Of a stretch of DNA of 64,000 nucleotides, positions 1 through 9,000 are shown piece by piece; within the stretch, counting starts at the first letter, position 1; each line of letters begins with the position of its first letter. The notes under the pieces are model-generated. The model was not told the origin of the DNA, did not search any database, and worked only from the letters and a program-made list of their open reading frames with translations. Source of the stretch: Stenotrophomonas indicatrix (GTDB lineage Bacteria; Pseudomonadota; Gammaproteobacteria; Xanthomonadales; Xanthomonadaceae); the NCBI RefSeq assembly GCF_002750975.1, contig NZ_PEJS01000001.1:248001-312000 (forward strand), given 5' to 3'. The position numbers and the translations under genes were made by a program.

Positions 1-422
1 GCCAGGAAGCGGCCCGTGAGCCGTGGAATTCCAAGCTGGATGCCGGCGCCCTGGCGACCGGCATCGCCAAGCCGCGCAACCTCAGCGTGTCCGAGCTGAG
101 CACCAGCATCGCCTACCGCGAGCGCAACGGGCTGGATGCACGCGACTACGAGGATGTGTACTGGAGCCGCTGGTTCTATCCGTTGAATGTGCTGGCGCTG
201 TGCCTGGCGGCGGTGCCGTTCGCGTTCGGTTCGCTGCGCAGTGGCGGCATGGGCAAGCGCTTGTTCCTGGGCATCCTGTTCGCGCTGGCGTTCTGGCTGC
301 TGCAGCTGTTCTTCGGCCGCATGGCCGGTGCGCTCAAGTTCGACTACCGCATTGCCTATGCGCTGCCGCCGATCGTGATGCTGGCGGTGTCCGGGTTATT
401 GTTCCGGCGCAAATCGGGCTGA
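1..422 (+). CDS. lptG: LptG, C-terminal part (LPS export permease)
   Basis: This is the last 139 residues of an LptG/YjgQ-family permease; the start lies before the window. LptG pairs with LptF and the LptB ATPase in the inner membrane and passes lipopolysaccharide to the LptC/LptA bridge. The fragment reads in frame from base 3. It has a polar stretch ending in DARDYEDVYWSRWFYPLN and then three hydrophobic segments, the last ending in a short basic tail (LLFRRKSG), as in the C-terminal membrane bundle of the family. The stop at 420-422 is followed by a REP pair. Identification rests on overall pattern because the periplasmic domain is missing. LptF would be expected just upstream. Confidence 0.85.
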   Translation, partial: QEAAREPWNSKLDAGALATGIAKPRNLSVSELSTSIAYRERNGLDARDYEDVYWSRWFYPLNVLALCLAAVPFAFGSLRSGGMGKRLFLGILFALAFWLLQLFFGRMAGALKFDYRIAYALPPIVMLAVSGLLFRRKSG

Positions 423-427
423 TTCCG

Positions 428-496
428 GTAGCGCCGGGCCATGCCCGGCGAAGGTGTGCGATATCCCGCGTCCGCCGGGCATGGCCCGGCGCTGCC
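428..496. repeat. SMAG/REP inverted pair
   Basis: Two opposed copies of a GTAG-headed palindrome sit between lptG and the convergent RDD gene. The first is 428-450 (GTAGCGCCGGGCC then ATGCCCGGCG). The second, inverted, is 473-496 and ends in CGCTGCC instead of CGCTAC. The layout is that of a REP doublet (BIME) of the SMAG family known from S. maltophilia. It could act as a bidirectional transcription barrier between the convergent genes, but there is no T-tract. Confidence 0.85.
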
Positions 497-504
497 AGGA
501 CAGG

Positions 505-993
505 TCAGCGCTTTGGCATCCGCAGCAGCTGCGTGGCACTCGCGCGGTCGTGCCAGGTCAGCCGCTGGCGATCCACCAAGGCCCACCAGAAGCCCAATCC
601 GCCCAGCAGCAACGACAGCGTGGCCACCGCGAAGCGCAGCCACAGCTGGCCGCGTCGCAACGGCGTGCCATCGCGTGATTCCAGCTTCAAGCGCCACGGG
701 CGCATGCCCAGCGTCTGCCCACCGCGCCGCCAGCTGGCGGTGGCATACCACCCGGTCATGGCCCAGCACACCGCCCACAACAGCCATTGCCAGGCACTGA
801 AAGGCGCGATGTTGTCGCGCTGCGCATGGCCACTGAACGTATAGGCCAGGGTGAAGGCCGTGCCGGCCAGCATCCACAAGGCCAGCACCGGCAGCGCGTC
901 ATAGATCATCGCCAGCAGGCGCCACAGCAGCAGCGCGCGCGGGCGGGGCGTATCAGCGGCGACGTGGGCCGCATCGGTGGCGGGGCTCGACAT
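505..993 (-). CDS. RDD family membrane protein
   Basis: A 162-residue integral membrane protein of the RDD family. After an acidic-neutral N-terminus, [20 protein letters not shown] gives the typical first segment with arginine and aspartate in the membrane region. Two or three more hydrophobic segments follow, with [20 protein letters not shown] as the family's conserved loop between helices 2 and 3. Family members are of poorly defined function; some take part in Na+/H+ exchange or membrane stress. It is convergent with lptG and divergent from xerD (56 bp apart). The start at 993 is the first ATG of the frame. No partner gene suggests a substrate. Confidence 0.85.
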   Translation of the reverse strand: MSSPATDAAHVAADTPRPRALLLWRLLAMIYDALPVLALWMLAGTAFTLAYTFSGHAQRDNIAPFSAWQWLLWAVCWAMTGWYATASWRRGGQTLGMRPWRLKLESRDGTPLRRGQLWLRFAVATLSLLLGGLGFWWALVDRQRLTWHDRASATQLLRMPKR

Positions 994-1049
994 GTGCCGA
1001 GCATACGCAATGCTGGCCGTGCCCGCAGTTGGCCTCGTATCCTGCGTGC

Positions 1050-2027
1050 ATGGCCGTCACTTCCACCCCCGCCGAACGTCGTCAGCTGGTCCAGCAATTG
1101 CCCGAGCTGCGCGGCGAGGACAGCCAGCGCATCCAGCGCTTCCTCGATGCGATCTGGGCCGAGCACGGTCTGGCCCGCGCCACCCTGGACAGCTATCGCC
1201 GCGACCTTGAAGGCCTGGCGCGCTGGTGTGACGGGCGCGACGGTGGTCTGGCCGGTATTGAACGTGCCGGTCTGTTCGATTACCTGGCCTGGCGCACCCG
1301 CCACAACTGGTCACCGCGCAGCAATGCGCGGTTGCTGTCGGCGCTGCGCGCGTTCTTTGCCGATGCCGTGCGGCGTGGCGAACGCAGCGAGGATCCCAGC
1401 GCACTGCTGGACCCGCCGAAGCTGCCACGGCTGCTGCCCAAGGCACTGGCAGAGAGCCAGATCGACGCGCTGCTGGCGGCACCGGATATCGACAGTCCGC
1501 TCGGCCTGCGCGACCGCGCCATGCTGGAGCTGATGTATGCCGCCGGGCTGCGGGTGAGCGAGCTGGTGCTGTTGCCCGCCACCGCGGTGAACCTGCGCCA
1601 GGGTGTGCTGCGGGTGACCGGCAAGGGCAGCAAGGAACGCCTGGTGCCGCTGGGCGAGGAGTCGCAGTACTGGCTGGAACGCTACCTGCAGCAGTCGCGA
1701 CCGCAGCTGGTGGGGAAGGGCAAGGTGCAGGCGCTGGCCGACGGGCAGACGCCCTTGTTCATCGAACCGGCGCTGCTTGGCTTGACCCGCCAGGCGTTCT
1801 GGCACCTGGTCAAGCGCTACGCGGCGGTGGCCGGTATCGACCCGGCGCGGATCAGTCCGCATGGCCTGCGGCACAGTTTCGCCACCCACCTGCTGAACCG
1901 TGGCGCCGACCTGCGCGCGCTGCAGATGCTGCTGGGCCACAGCTCGCTGTCCACCACGCAGATCTACACGCTGGTCGCACGCGAACACCTGCAGAAACTG
2001 CACGCCCGCCATCATCCACGCGGCTGA
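1050..2027 (+). CDS. xerD: Tyrosine recombinase XerD
   Basis: XerD, with XerC and FtsK, resolves chromosome dimers at dif. The 325-residue protein has the N-terminal SAM-like DNA-binding domain (about 25-110) and the C-terminal catalytic domain. Visible catalytic residues are R168 (AGLRVSEL), K192 (GKGSKER), H271 and R274 (HGLRH), H297 (LLGHSS) and nucleophile Y306 (TQIYT). Length and motifs fit XerD rather than a phage integrase. I chose the ATG at 1050; an in-frame TTG at 1029 would add seven residues, and neither has a clear ribosome binding site. XerC is not in the window. It is followed 88 bp later by dsbC in the same direction. Confidence 0.95.
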   Translation: MAVTSTPAERRQLVQQLPELRGEDSQRIQRFLDAIWAEHGLARATLDSYRRDLEGLARWCDGRDGGLAGIERAGLFDYLAWRTRHNWSPRSNARLLSALRAFFADAVRRGERSEDPSALLDPPKLPRLLPKALAESQIDALLAAPDIDSPLGLRDRAMLELMYAAGLRVSELVLLPATAVNLRQGVLRVTGKGSKERLVPLGEESQYWLERYLQQSRPQLVGKGKVQALADGQTPLFIEPALLGLTRQAFWHLVKRYAAVAGIDPARISPHGLRHSFATHLLNRGADLRALQMLLGHSSLSTTQIYTLVAREHLQKLHARHHPRG

Positions 2028-2115
2028 ACCCCTGCCGGGCCTGTGCGCGGCATCGCGGACCGCTCAGGATGGCTGTGTCAGAATCCGGGGTCTTCTTTCT
2101 GCTGCGGACTGCTCC

Positions 2116-2907
2116 ATGCTCCGATTCGCCATCGCCGCCGTGTTCGGCGCGCTCAGCCTGAGTGCCTGCGCCCAGCCCGCCCCGCCCGCCGCAAAGGCCC
2201 CCGCTGCAGCGGCAGCCAAGGCCGGCCCTGCCGCCACGGCCAATGCTCCGGCCGAGCAGGCCGTGCGCAAGGCGCTGACCGAGCTCAACCCCGGCTTCCA
2301 GGTGGACTACATCGGTGCCGCGCCCTTCCCGGGCTTCCGTGAAGTGGTGGTCTCCGGCCAGCTGCTGTACGTCTCCGACGACGGCCGCTACCTGTTCCAG
2401 TCGCAGCCCTACGACACCCGCGCCAAGAGCCCGGCCAACAGCGAAGGCCTGCTGGGCTACCGTCGCGACCTGCTGGCCAAGGCCAACCATGGCGACCGCA
2501 TCGTGTTCGCCGCGCCGAACGCGAAGTACACCATCAGCGTGTTCACCGACATCGAATGCGGCTACTGCCGCAAGCTGCACCAGGACATCGCCGAGCTCAA
2601 TCGCAACGGCATCACCGTTGAATACCTGGCCTTCCCGCGCATGGGGCTGGGTAGCAAGGATTACACCGACATGATCTCGGTCTGGTGCGCGGCCGATCGC
2701 CGCCAAGCGCTGACCAATGCCAAGCGTGGTGGCACGGTGGCAGCGAAGAACTGCACCAACCCGGTGGCGATGCAGTACGCCCTGGGCCAGCAACTGGGGG
2801 TGAATGGCACGCCGGCGATCTTCGCGCCCGATGGCACCCAGCTCGGCGGCTACCTGCCGCCGGCGCAGTTGCGTGCTGCGCTGGAGAAGCTGTCGGCCAA
2901 GCGCTGA
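2116..2907 (+). CDS. dsbC: Thiol:disulfide interchange protein DsbC, probable lipoprotein
   Basis: A 263-residue envelope disulfide isomerase. The signal peptide ends in L15-S16-A17-C18, a good lipobox, followed by an Ala/Pro-rich linker to about residue 45. An N-terminal dimerisation region (VRKALTELNPGFQVDYIG) precedes the thioredoxin-like domain with active site C148-G-Y-C151 and a cis-proline in GVNGTPAIF. Two further cysteines (WCAADR and KNCTN) match the structural disulfide of the family. DsbC normally shuffles wrong disulfides in secreted proteins, kept reduced by DsbD. E. coli DsbC is soluble, so the lipobox is atypical. Its substrates could include the secreted enzymes encoded nearby, which is inference. 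The ATG at 2116 is chosen because the signal peptide begins there. Confidence 0.9.
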   Translation: MLRFAIAAVFGALSLSACAQPAPPAAKAPAAAAAKAGPAATANAPAEQAVRKALTELNPGFQVDYIGAAPFPGFREVVVSGQLLYVSDDGRYLFQSQPYDTRAKSPANSEGLLGYRRDLLAKANHGDRIVFAAPNAKYTISVFTDIECGYCRKLHQDIAELNRNGITVEYLAFPRMGLGSKDYTDMISVWCAADRRQALTNAKRGGTVAAKNCTNPVAMQYALGQQLGVNGTPAIFAPDGTQLGGYLPPAQLRAALEKLSAKR

Positions 2908-2916
2908 TTGAAACGC

Positions 2917-2975
2917 CGCCGGGCATGGCCCGGCGCTACCGTGGATGGGCGGGTAGCGCCGGGCCATGCCCGGCG
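2917..2975. repeat. SMAG/REP inverted pair
   Basis: A second REP doublet of the same subfamily as that at 428-496. Here the inverted copy comes first (2917-2939, ending CGCTAC) and the direct copy second (2953-2975, starting GTAGCGCCGGGCC). It lies directly after dsbC. Confidence 0.85.
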
Positions 2976-2991
2976 GATGCATCAGACAGAA

Positions 2992-3027
2992 AGCCGGGGA
3001 CGCAGTGCGGCCCCGGCTCTTTTTTTT
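2992..3027 (+). terminator. Intrinsic terminator of dsbC
   Basis: The stem AGCCGGGG (2992-2999) pairs with CCCCGGCT (3011-3018) around an 11-nt loop and is followed by CTTTTTTTT (3019-3027). The T-run overlaps the stop codon of the convergent chitinase gene by two bases, so the two genes end face to face. No comparable T-run is seen for the minus strand. Confidence 0.85.
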
Positions 3028-5137
3028 ACTTCAACCCATCACTGACCGCCTTGGTCAGCGTGCCCTGCGCATCGTCGCCGCTGAACTCCCAGACGAACGC
3101 ACCGCCCAGTCCCTGGGTCTTCACGTAGCCCATCTTGCGGGTGATGTTGGCCGGGGTATCGAAGCTCCACAACGTGCTGCCGTTGTAGATCCAGGTGGCA
3201 CCGGCGGTGTTGTCGGTGTAGCTCGGCCACGCCAGGTTCTTCAGCACCTTCCAGTCTTCGATGCCAGCCTCGTAGGTACCCGGTGCCGCACCGGTGGCGC
3301 TCTGGTACAGGCCGTTGTTGGCGTTGGTCACCCCGGTCCAGCCGCGCCCGTAGTAACCGATGCCCAGGTTGAGCTTGGCGGCGGGAACACCACGGCTGAT
3401 GAAGGCCTCGATGGCGTCGTTGCTGTTGTACAGCTTCTGGTCGCCGGTGGACGGATCATTCGGCGAATCGAACAGCGCCGACTGGTGATTGGTCTTCGCA
3501 TCCCACGCGCCGTGGAAGTCGTAGGTCATCACGTTGATGTAGTCCAGGTACGGGTGGTACGCGGCCGGATCGGTGACGCGGATCTTGTCGATGCCGGCGC
3601 CGACCGCCACCGTCAGCAGCAGGCCCGGGCGCACCGCATCGAGCTGGCGGCGGAATTCGGCCATCAGCGCGGTGAAGTTGGCGTTGTCCTCGGGCGTGCC
3701 GCAGGCGATACCGCAGGCCACCGGGTATTCCCAGTCGATGTCGATGCCATCGAACACCCCCAACGCCGCACCGGGGCCACCGGCACCGTCGGTCACCGGC
3801 AGGTTGCCCTTGATGTAGGCGTCGATGCACGAGGCGACGAAGGCCTGGCGGTTGGCCGGTTGCGCCGCGCTGGAGAAGCCGCGCGACCAGGTCCAGCCAC
3901 CCAGCGAGATCAGCACCTTCATGCCCGGGTACTTGGCCTTGAGCTGCTTGAGCTGGTTCCAGTTGCCGCGCAGCGGCTGGTCCCAGGTATCGGCGCTGCC
4001 GCTCACGCTTTCGCCGGCACCGAAGGCCTTGGTGTAGTCGGCGAAGGCATCGCCACCGGCACCGGTGTTCGGGTCCGACGCCTGGGTGATGCCTACTTCG
4101 CAGCGGTTGTTGCGCACGTTGCCGAAGGCGTAGTTGATGTGGGTCAGGCGCGCGGCCGAACCGCTGCTGTCGATGTTCTTGACCCGGTAGTTGCGGCCGT
4201 AGATGCCCCACTGGGTGAAGTAACCGATGACCCGCTTGCCGGTGGTGCCACCGTCGCCGGCCAGGGTGCTGGCGGTCACTGCCGTGCCCTGTGCCGACGC
4301 ATTGCCGGCGTTGTCGCGGGCACGCACGCGATAGCTGTAGCTGGTGGACGCAGTCAGGCCGCCATCGACATAGCTGGCGCTGGACGGCGAGCCGACCAGG
4401 CTGCCATTGCGGTACACGTCGTAGCCGGCCACGCCGCTGCCACCGGTGTTGTCGGTGGACGGGCTCCAGCTCAGGGCGATGCTGTTGGCGGTGCGGGTAC
4501 CCACGGCCAGCCCGCCGGGCACGCTGGGCGCGGTGGTATCGCCACTGGCCGCGTTGACGGTGATGGTGATGGTCGCGGTGCTGGCGGTGGCGTTGTTGTT
4601 GTCGGTGGCGACCGCGCGCAGGGTGTGGCTGCCGGCGCTGGCGTTGGCCCAGCTGGCGCTGTACGGCGCGCTGGTGTCGATGCCCAGCGAACTGCCATCA
4701 CGGAAGAACTCGACCTTGCTGACGCTGCCGTCCGCATCACTGGCGTTGGCGGTCACGTTGACCGTGCTGCCGGCGCTGAAGGTGGCGCCGTTGGCCGGCG
4801 AGGTCAGGCTGACCACCGGCGGCTGGTTCGCCCCGCCGCCGTCGCAGGCGCCGAGGTTGGTGTAGTAGGGCGCCCCGGCCGGATGGTCCGGCGGCGCATT
4901 CCAGATGTCCTGGTTCGCCCGGTAGAGGACCCCTCCTTTCTGCAGGGTGTCGCCACTGCGGTAGATCTTGGCCTGGTCCCACTCGGCCACGCCGGCACAA
5001 CTGGCGGCCTGGGCCAGGCCGGGCAGGGCGACCGCCCCGGCCAGGGCCAGCAACCAGGCCAGACGGCGCGGGCGACAGCGATGAAGGGAAGGGTGGGCAC
5101 TGCGTACATCGGCACTCTGCACAAGCGGGTCGTACAT
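3026..5137 (-). CDS. chiA: Secreted multidomain chitinase, GH18
   Basis: A 703-residue exported endochitinase. In order: a long signal peptide with an arginine-rich stretch and a hydrophobic core ending LPGLAQA; a CBM5/12 chitin-binding module with its aromatic residues (CAGVAEWDQAKIYRSGD, then ANQDIWNAPPDHPAG, to about residue 100); an Ig-like module (PPVVSLTSPANGATFSAGS); a fibronectin type III module (PSVPGGLAVGTRTANSIALS); and the GH18 barrel with D463-G-I-D466-I-D468-W-E470, the DxxDxDxE motif whose glutamate is the acid catalyst. Type II secretion by the nearby xps system is likely, by analogy. The start at 5137 is preferred to longer in-frame options because a GGAG site lies 7 nt upstream and the signal peptide begins there. 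A NagR-like palindrome lies about 145 bp upstream. Confidence 0.93.
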   Translation of the reverse strand: MYDPLVQSADVRSAHPSLHRCRPRRLAWLLALAGAVALPGLAQAASCAGVAEWDQAKIYRSGDTLQKGGVLYRANQDIWNAPPDHPAGAPYYTNLGACDGGGANQPPVVSLTSPANGATFSAGSTVNVTANASDADGSVSKVEFFRDGSSLGIDTSAPYSASWANASAGSHTLRAVATDNNNATASTATITITVNAASGDTTAPSVPGGLAVGTRTANSIALSWSPSTDNTGGSGVAGYDVYRNGSLVGSPSSASYVDGGLTASTSYSYRVRARDNAGNASAQGTAVTASTLAGDGGTTGKRVIGYFTQWGIYGRNYRVKNIDSSGSAARLTHINYAFGNVRNNRCEVGITQASDPNTGAGGDAFADYTKAFGAGESVSGSADTWDQPLRGNWNQLKQLKAKYPGMKVLISLGGWTWSRGFSSAAQPANRQAFVASCIDAYIKGNLPVTDGAGGPGAALGVFDGIDIDWEYPVACGIACGTPEDNANFTALMAEFRRQLDAVRPGLLLTVAVGAGIDKIRVTDPAAYHPYLDYINVMTYDFHGAWDAKTNHQSALFDSPNDPSTGDQKLYNSNDAIEAFISRGVPAAKLNLGIGYYGRGWTGVTNANNGLYQSATGAAPGTYEAGIEDWKVLKNLAWPSYTDNTAGATWIYNGSTLWSFDTPANITRKMGYVKTQGLGGAFVWEFSGDDAQGTLTKAVSDGLK

Positions 5138-5144
5138 GGTGTGT

Positions 5145-5148
5145 CTCC
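5145..5148 (-). promoter_or_regulatory. Ribosome binding site deciding the chiA start
   Basis: On the minus strand GGAG lies 7 nt before the ATG at 5137. The open frame continues upstream to 5632 without another supported start, so this site fixes the N-terminus. Confidence 0.8.
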
Positions 5149-5277
5149 GATCGATGGTTGGCGCGCGGGCCAAGACGGCGCCGCACGTAACGCAGGGTCC
5201 GGACGTCACCCGGGAAGGCGACGGAGGGGGCGGACGGAGGTACCTGGTGGGCCGGGGAGAGAGTCCGGCGCCAGGTG

Positions 5278-5293
5278 GGGACAACGTTGTCAT
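5278..5293 (-). promoter_or_regulatory. NagR-like operator upstream of chiA
   Basis: The core GACAACGTTGTC (5280-5291) is a perfect 12-bp palindrome. Read on the minus strand it is ATGACAACGTTGTCCC. From memory, the LacI-type regulator NagR of N-acetylglucosamine regulons in Xanthomonas and Shewanella binds ATGACARCGYTGTCAT, so 14 of 16 positions match. Its place about 145 bp before a chitinase makes control by chitin breakdown products plausible. No NagR gene is in the window. Confidence 0.6.
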
Positions 5294-5421
5294 CAATTGC
5301 GTGGTCAATCCGTGAGCGAGTGCATGGTTTGGGTATCCGGGCGAGGGCGGCGCTGTCGCGCGGTCGGCAGCCATCGGCGGAGCCCCCTCGTGGCTGGCAT
5401 CTAGAGCAGGTTCTGGGGTTG

Positions 5422-5604
5422 GGCCGGGCGGGTGGGTTGCGCAGGGGACGCCGTGAATACGTCCCTGTAGGCTCGGGCGCGCCTTGCTCGTGTGCGCTGT
5501 CCTGCGCACACGGCAAGACCGGGGTTGGGCGTCCTGCCCAACCCGCCCGAGGCATGCCTCGGGCCCATGGCGCTTACGCCCCTGCGCAACCCACCCGCCC
5601 GGCC
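5422..5604 (-). repeat. Covarying long-hairpin element, copy D
   Basis: Perfect 26-bp inverted arms (5422-5447 and 5579-5604) enclose 131 nt. In the orientation of copy A the conserved asymmetric block is the minus strand of 5448-5475, ending ACGGCGT next to the arm. The inside is larger than in the other copies and carries three extra hairpins: GTGTGCGC/GCGCACAC near 5491-5512, GGGTTGGGC/GCCCAACCC at 5522-5544, and the perfect palindrome CCCGAGGCATGCCTCGGG at 5546-5563. Its outer flanks differ from those of copies A to C. Confidence 0.8.
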
Positions 5605-5655
5605 ACGGAGAGGTTCCTGCGGCGCCAGCCACGAAAGACAGAACAGAAAATCAAG

Positions 5656-5691
5656 ATCAAACGCCGATCGCTTCGCTCTCAGGCGTTTGAT
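5656..5691. repeat. Hairpin between elements D and A
   Basis: ATCAAACGCC (5656-5665) pairs perfectly with GGCGTTTGAT (5682-5691) around a 16-nt loop. No T-tract follows on either strand. Function unknown; it sits near the centre of the D/A pair. Confidence 0.6.
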
Positions 5692-5706
5692 TGCAGGCCT
5701 TTCCCT

Positions 5707-5761
5707 GGTTGCCGGCCAGCGGCCGGTAACCAAGGAGCATCCACGCATGGCGTGGATCTAC
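5707..5761. repeat. Two REP-like palindromes
   Basis: The first (5707-5731) pairs GGTTGCCGGCC with GGCCGGTAACC with one mismatch. The second (5738-5761) is ATCCACGC-ATG-GCGTGGAT ending in CTAC, i.e. a GTAG header on the minus strand, so a SMAG subfamily. The same second type recurs at 34026-34049 and 61239-61262. Confidence 0.75.
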
Positions 5762-5762
5762 C

Positions 5763-5988
5763 GTGTCGACCAAGGTCGACACCTACCAACAGCAGCAGGA
5801 AACTGTCGAAGGCGGGGTGGGTCCGGTTGCGGGGGCGTGAGCGCCATGGATGGCGCGACCGAGCCTCCATGGACGGATTCACGGCGTCCCCCGCAACCGG
5901 ACCCACCCCGCCATCCCACGGGAACCCGGCTTTTGCTTTGGCCGTTGCCGTTGCCTTGGCTTCGGCGGGTGCCGGGCGCCGCCCGGCC
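5763..5988 (+). repeat. Covarying long-hairpin element with flanks, copy A
   Basis: The left end is the palindrome GTGTCGACC/GGTCGACAC with a CTAC tail (5763-5787), itself REP-like. The centre is a hairpin with perfect 25-bp arms (5811-5835, 5888-5912) and an inner stem GCGCCAT-GG-ATGGCGC (5841-5856). The asymmetric block shared by all copies is 5860-5887. The right flank has a 6-nt period (GCCGTTGCCGTTGCC) and ends in GCCGGGC-GCC-GCCCGGC (5971-5987). It abuts the likely purL promoter. Confidence 0.8.
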
Positions 5989-6009
5989 GAAGCCTATCCC
6001 CGCTTCCGG

Positions 6010-6015
6010 TACAAT
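6010..6015 (+). promoter_or_regulatory. Possible purL -10 box
   Basis: TACAAT lies 34 bp before the purL ATG, directly downstream of hairpin element A. No good -35 hexamer sits 16-18 bp upstream, so an activator or a weak promoter must be assumed. Confidence 0.4.
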
Positions 6016-6049
6016 GTCGGGCCCGTTTCCCAACTACGGTTCCCCGGAC

Positions 6050-9000
6050 ATGATGGTCCTCGAGGGCGCGCCCGCCCTGTCGCCGTTCCGCCGCGAACGT
6101 CTTGAATCCCGCCTGCAGTCCATCGCTCCCTCCCTGCGCATCAGCGGTGCCTGGCACGTCTACTTCGTGCAGGCCGAGGGCACTGCCGCCCCCGACGTCG
6201 ATACCCTGTGCCGCATACTGGAAGCCCGCCCGCAGTCCGAGGCGGTTGCTGACGGTGCGGTCAGCCGCATCGTGGTGCCGCGCCTGGGCACGCTGTCGCC
6301 GTGGTCGAGCAAGGCCAGCGAGCTGGTCCGCGGTGCCGGCCAGCCGGTCAGCCGGGTCGAACGCGGCCTGCGCATCGACGTGCAGGGCTGGCCGACAGAC
6401 GCTGCCGCCCAGCAGGCACTGGTCAAGGTGCTGCACGACCCGATGACGCAGTCGGTGCTGGAGCGCGTTGATCAGGGCCAGTCCCTGTTCTCGACCCCGG
6501 CCCGTGGCGAACTCGAGCGCGTGCCGGTGGACCAGCTGGAGGCCGCCAACCAGCGCCTCGGCCTGGCCATGGCGCAGGACGAGATCGACTACCTGCGCGA
6601 GCGCTTCACCGCGCTGGGCCGGTCGCCGTCGGACGTGGAACTGATGATGTTCGCGCAGGCCAATTCCGAGCACTGCCGGCACAAGATCTTCAACGCCAGC
6701 TGGACCATCGACGGCCAGGAGCAGGACCGCTCGCTGTTCCGGATGATCAAGAACACCCACCAGCAGACCCCGCAGCACACGCTCAGCGCGTACAGCGACA
6801 ACGCAGCGGTGATCGAAGGCCATCCGGCCTCGCGCTATCGCCCGGACCCGGCCAGCGGCGAGTACCGCCGCGAACCGCAGGTGCCCAGCGCGTTCCAGAT
6901 CAAGGTGGAAACGCACAATCACCCGACCGCGATCGCGCCGTTCCCGGGCGCGTCGACCGGCGCTGGTGGTGAAATCCGCGACGAAGGTGCGACTGGTCGT
7001 GGCGGCAAGCCGAAGGCCGGCCTGAGCGGATTCTCGGTCTCGCACCTGCGCATTCCCGAGCTGCCGCAGCCGTGGGAAGCGCCGCGTGCGCTGAACCCGC
7101 GCATGGCCCCGGCGCTGGAGATCATGACCGACGGCCCGCTCGGCGGCGCCGCGTTCAACAACGAATTCGGCCGCCCGGCGCTGCTCGGCTACTTCCGCAG
7201 TTTCGAACTGCCGGAAGGCGCCGACCTCGTGCGCGCCTACGACAAGCCGATCATGCTGGCCGGTGGCCTCGGCGCCATCGATCGCGTGCAGGTCGACAAG
7301 ATCCTGCTGCAGGACGGCGATGCCGTGATCGTGCTCGGCGGCCCGGCGATGCTGATCGGCCTCGGCGGCGGTGCCGCCAGTTCGGTCGCTTCCGGTGAGA
7401 GCGCCGAGGACCTGGACTTCGCCAGCGTGCAGCGTGACAACCCGGAAATGGAGCGACGCTGCCAGGAGGTCATCGACCGCTGCGTGGCGATGGGGGCCGG
7501 CAATCCGATCAAGTTCTTCCATGACGTCGGTGCCGGTGGCCTGTCCAACGCCATTCCCGAACTGCTGCACGATTCCGGCGTGGGCGGCATCATCGACCTG
7601 GGCAAGGTGCCCACCGATGATCCGTCGCTGTCGCCGATGCAGCTGTGGTGCAACGAGTCGCAGGAGCGCTACGTGCTCGGCGTGGCGCAGGAGCGCCTGG
7701 CCGAATTCGCCGCGCTGTGCGCTCGTGAGCGCTGCCCGTTCGCTGCGGTCGGTGTCGCCACCGCAGCCGAACACCTGGTGGTGGCCTATGGTGCCGTGCC
7801 GGGCAACATCCCGGCCGACGCGCCCATCGACCTGCCGATGGACGTGCTGTTCGGCAAGCCGCCGAAAATGCACCGCGATACCGCGCACCCGCCGGCACCG
7901 CGCTGGCCGGCATTGAAGACCGGTGGCCTGGATCTGCAGGAAGCCGGGCTGCGCGTGCTCGCACACCCGACCGTGGCCTCCAAGAACTTCCTGGTCACCA
8001 TCGGCGACCGCAGCGTGGGCGGCCTGACCGCGCGCGAGCAGATGGTCGGCCCGTGGCAGCTGCCGGTGGCCGACGTTGCGATCACCCTGGCCGATTTCGA
8101 CGGTGTGGCCGGCGAGGCGATGGCACTGGGCGAACGCACGCCGCTGGCGCTGCTGGACGCGGCGGCCTCGGCCCGCATGGCCGTTGGCGAAGCGCTGACC
8201 AACCTGTGCGCAGCCCCGGTCGACGCGCTCGATGAAATCAAGTTGTCGGCGAACTGGATGGCCGCTGCAGGCCACCCGGGCGAAGACGCGCTGCTGTACG
8301 ACGCGGTGAAGGCGGTGGGCATGGAACTGTGCCCGCAGCTGGACATCAGCATCCCGGTGGGCAAGGACTCGCTGTCGATGCAGGCGCAGTGGCACGACCA
8401 GGGACAGGCACACAAGAGCGTGTCGCCGGTGTCGCTGGTCATCACCGCGTTCGCGCCGGTGGCCGATGCGCGCCAGCAGTTGACCCCGCTGCTGGACCGC
8501 GATATCGACAGCGAGCTGTGGTTGATCGGCCTCGGTGCCGGCAAGCAGCGCCTGGGCGGTTCGATCCTGGCCCAGGTGCATGCCGACCACGGCGACCTGC
8601 CGGCCTTCGCCGGTGCCGCCCCGGACCTGGACGACCCGCAGCGGCTGCGTGGTTTCTTCGAGCTGATCCGCGATGCACGCCAGGCCGGCCTGCTGCGCGC
8701 GTACCACGACCGCAGCGACGGTGGTGCGTTCGCCGCGCTGTGCGAAATGGCCTTCACCTCGCGCCTGGGCCTGGACATCACCCTCGATGCCTGGGGCGAT
8801 GACCCGTTCCGCAGCCTGTTCAATGAAGAGCTGGGCGCCGTTGTGCAGATCGCCCGCGAAGACCGCGCCGCGTTCGCCGACCTGGTCGAGCGCCATGCGC
8901 TGACCGAGTGCGCACAGCGCATCGCCAAGCCGACCACTGCGCCGGTGGTGCGGGTGTCGCTGGGTGGTGATTCGCTGGCCGAATGGCGCTGGGAAGCGCT

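Larger units (their letters stand above)
5138..6049. other. Gene-free stretch between chiA and purL
   Basis: About 900 bp with no credible gene; open frames here run through palindromes and have no database-like character. In order it holds the chiA leader and a NagR-like palindrome (5278-5293), hairpin element D (5422-5604), a 10-bp-stem hairpin (5656-5691), two REP-like palindromes (5707-5731, 5738-5761), hairpin element A with its flanks (5763-5988) and a possible purL -10 box (6010-6015). Confidence 0.8.

Noticed and set aside
2966..5404. Long open frame on the plus strand opposite the chitinase gene
   Set aside because: It is the antisense of a high-GC coding region with no start context, domain or signal; the GH18 reading on the minus strand explains the DNA fully.
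5138..5632. Longer chitinase N-terminus
   Set aside because: It would bury the signal peptide 165 residues inside; GGAG before the ATG at 5137 supports the shorter form.
5492..6049. N-terminal extension of PurL
   Set aside because: The frame is open but runs through hairpin element A; PurL similarity begins at 6050 and the length from there is normal.
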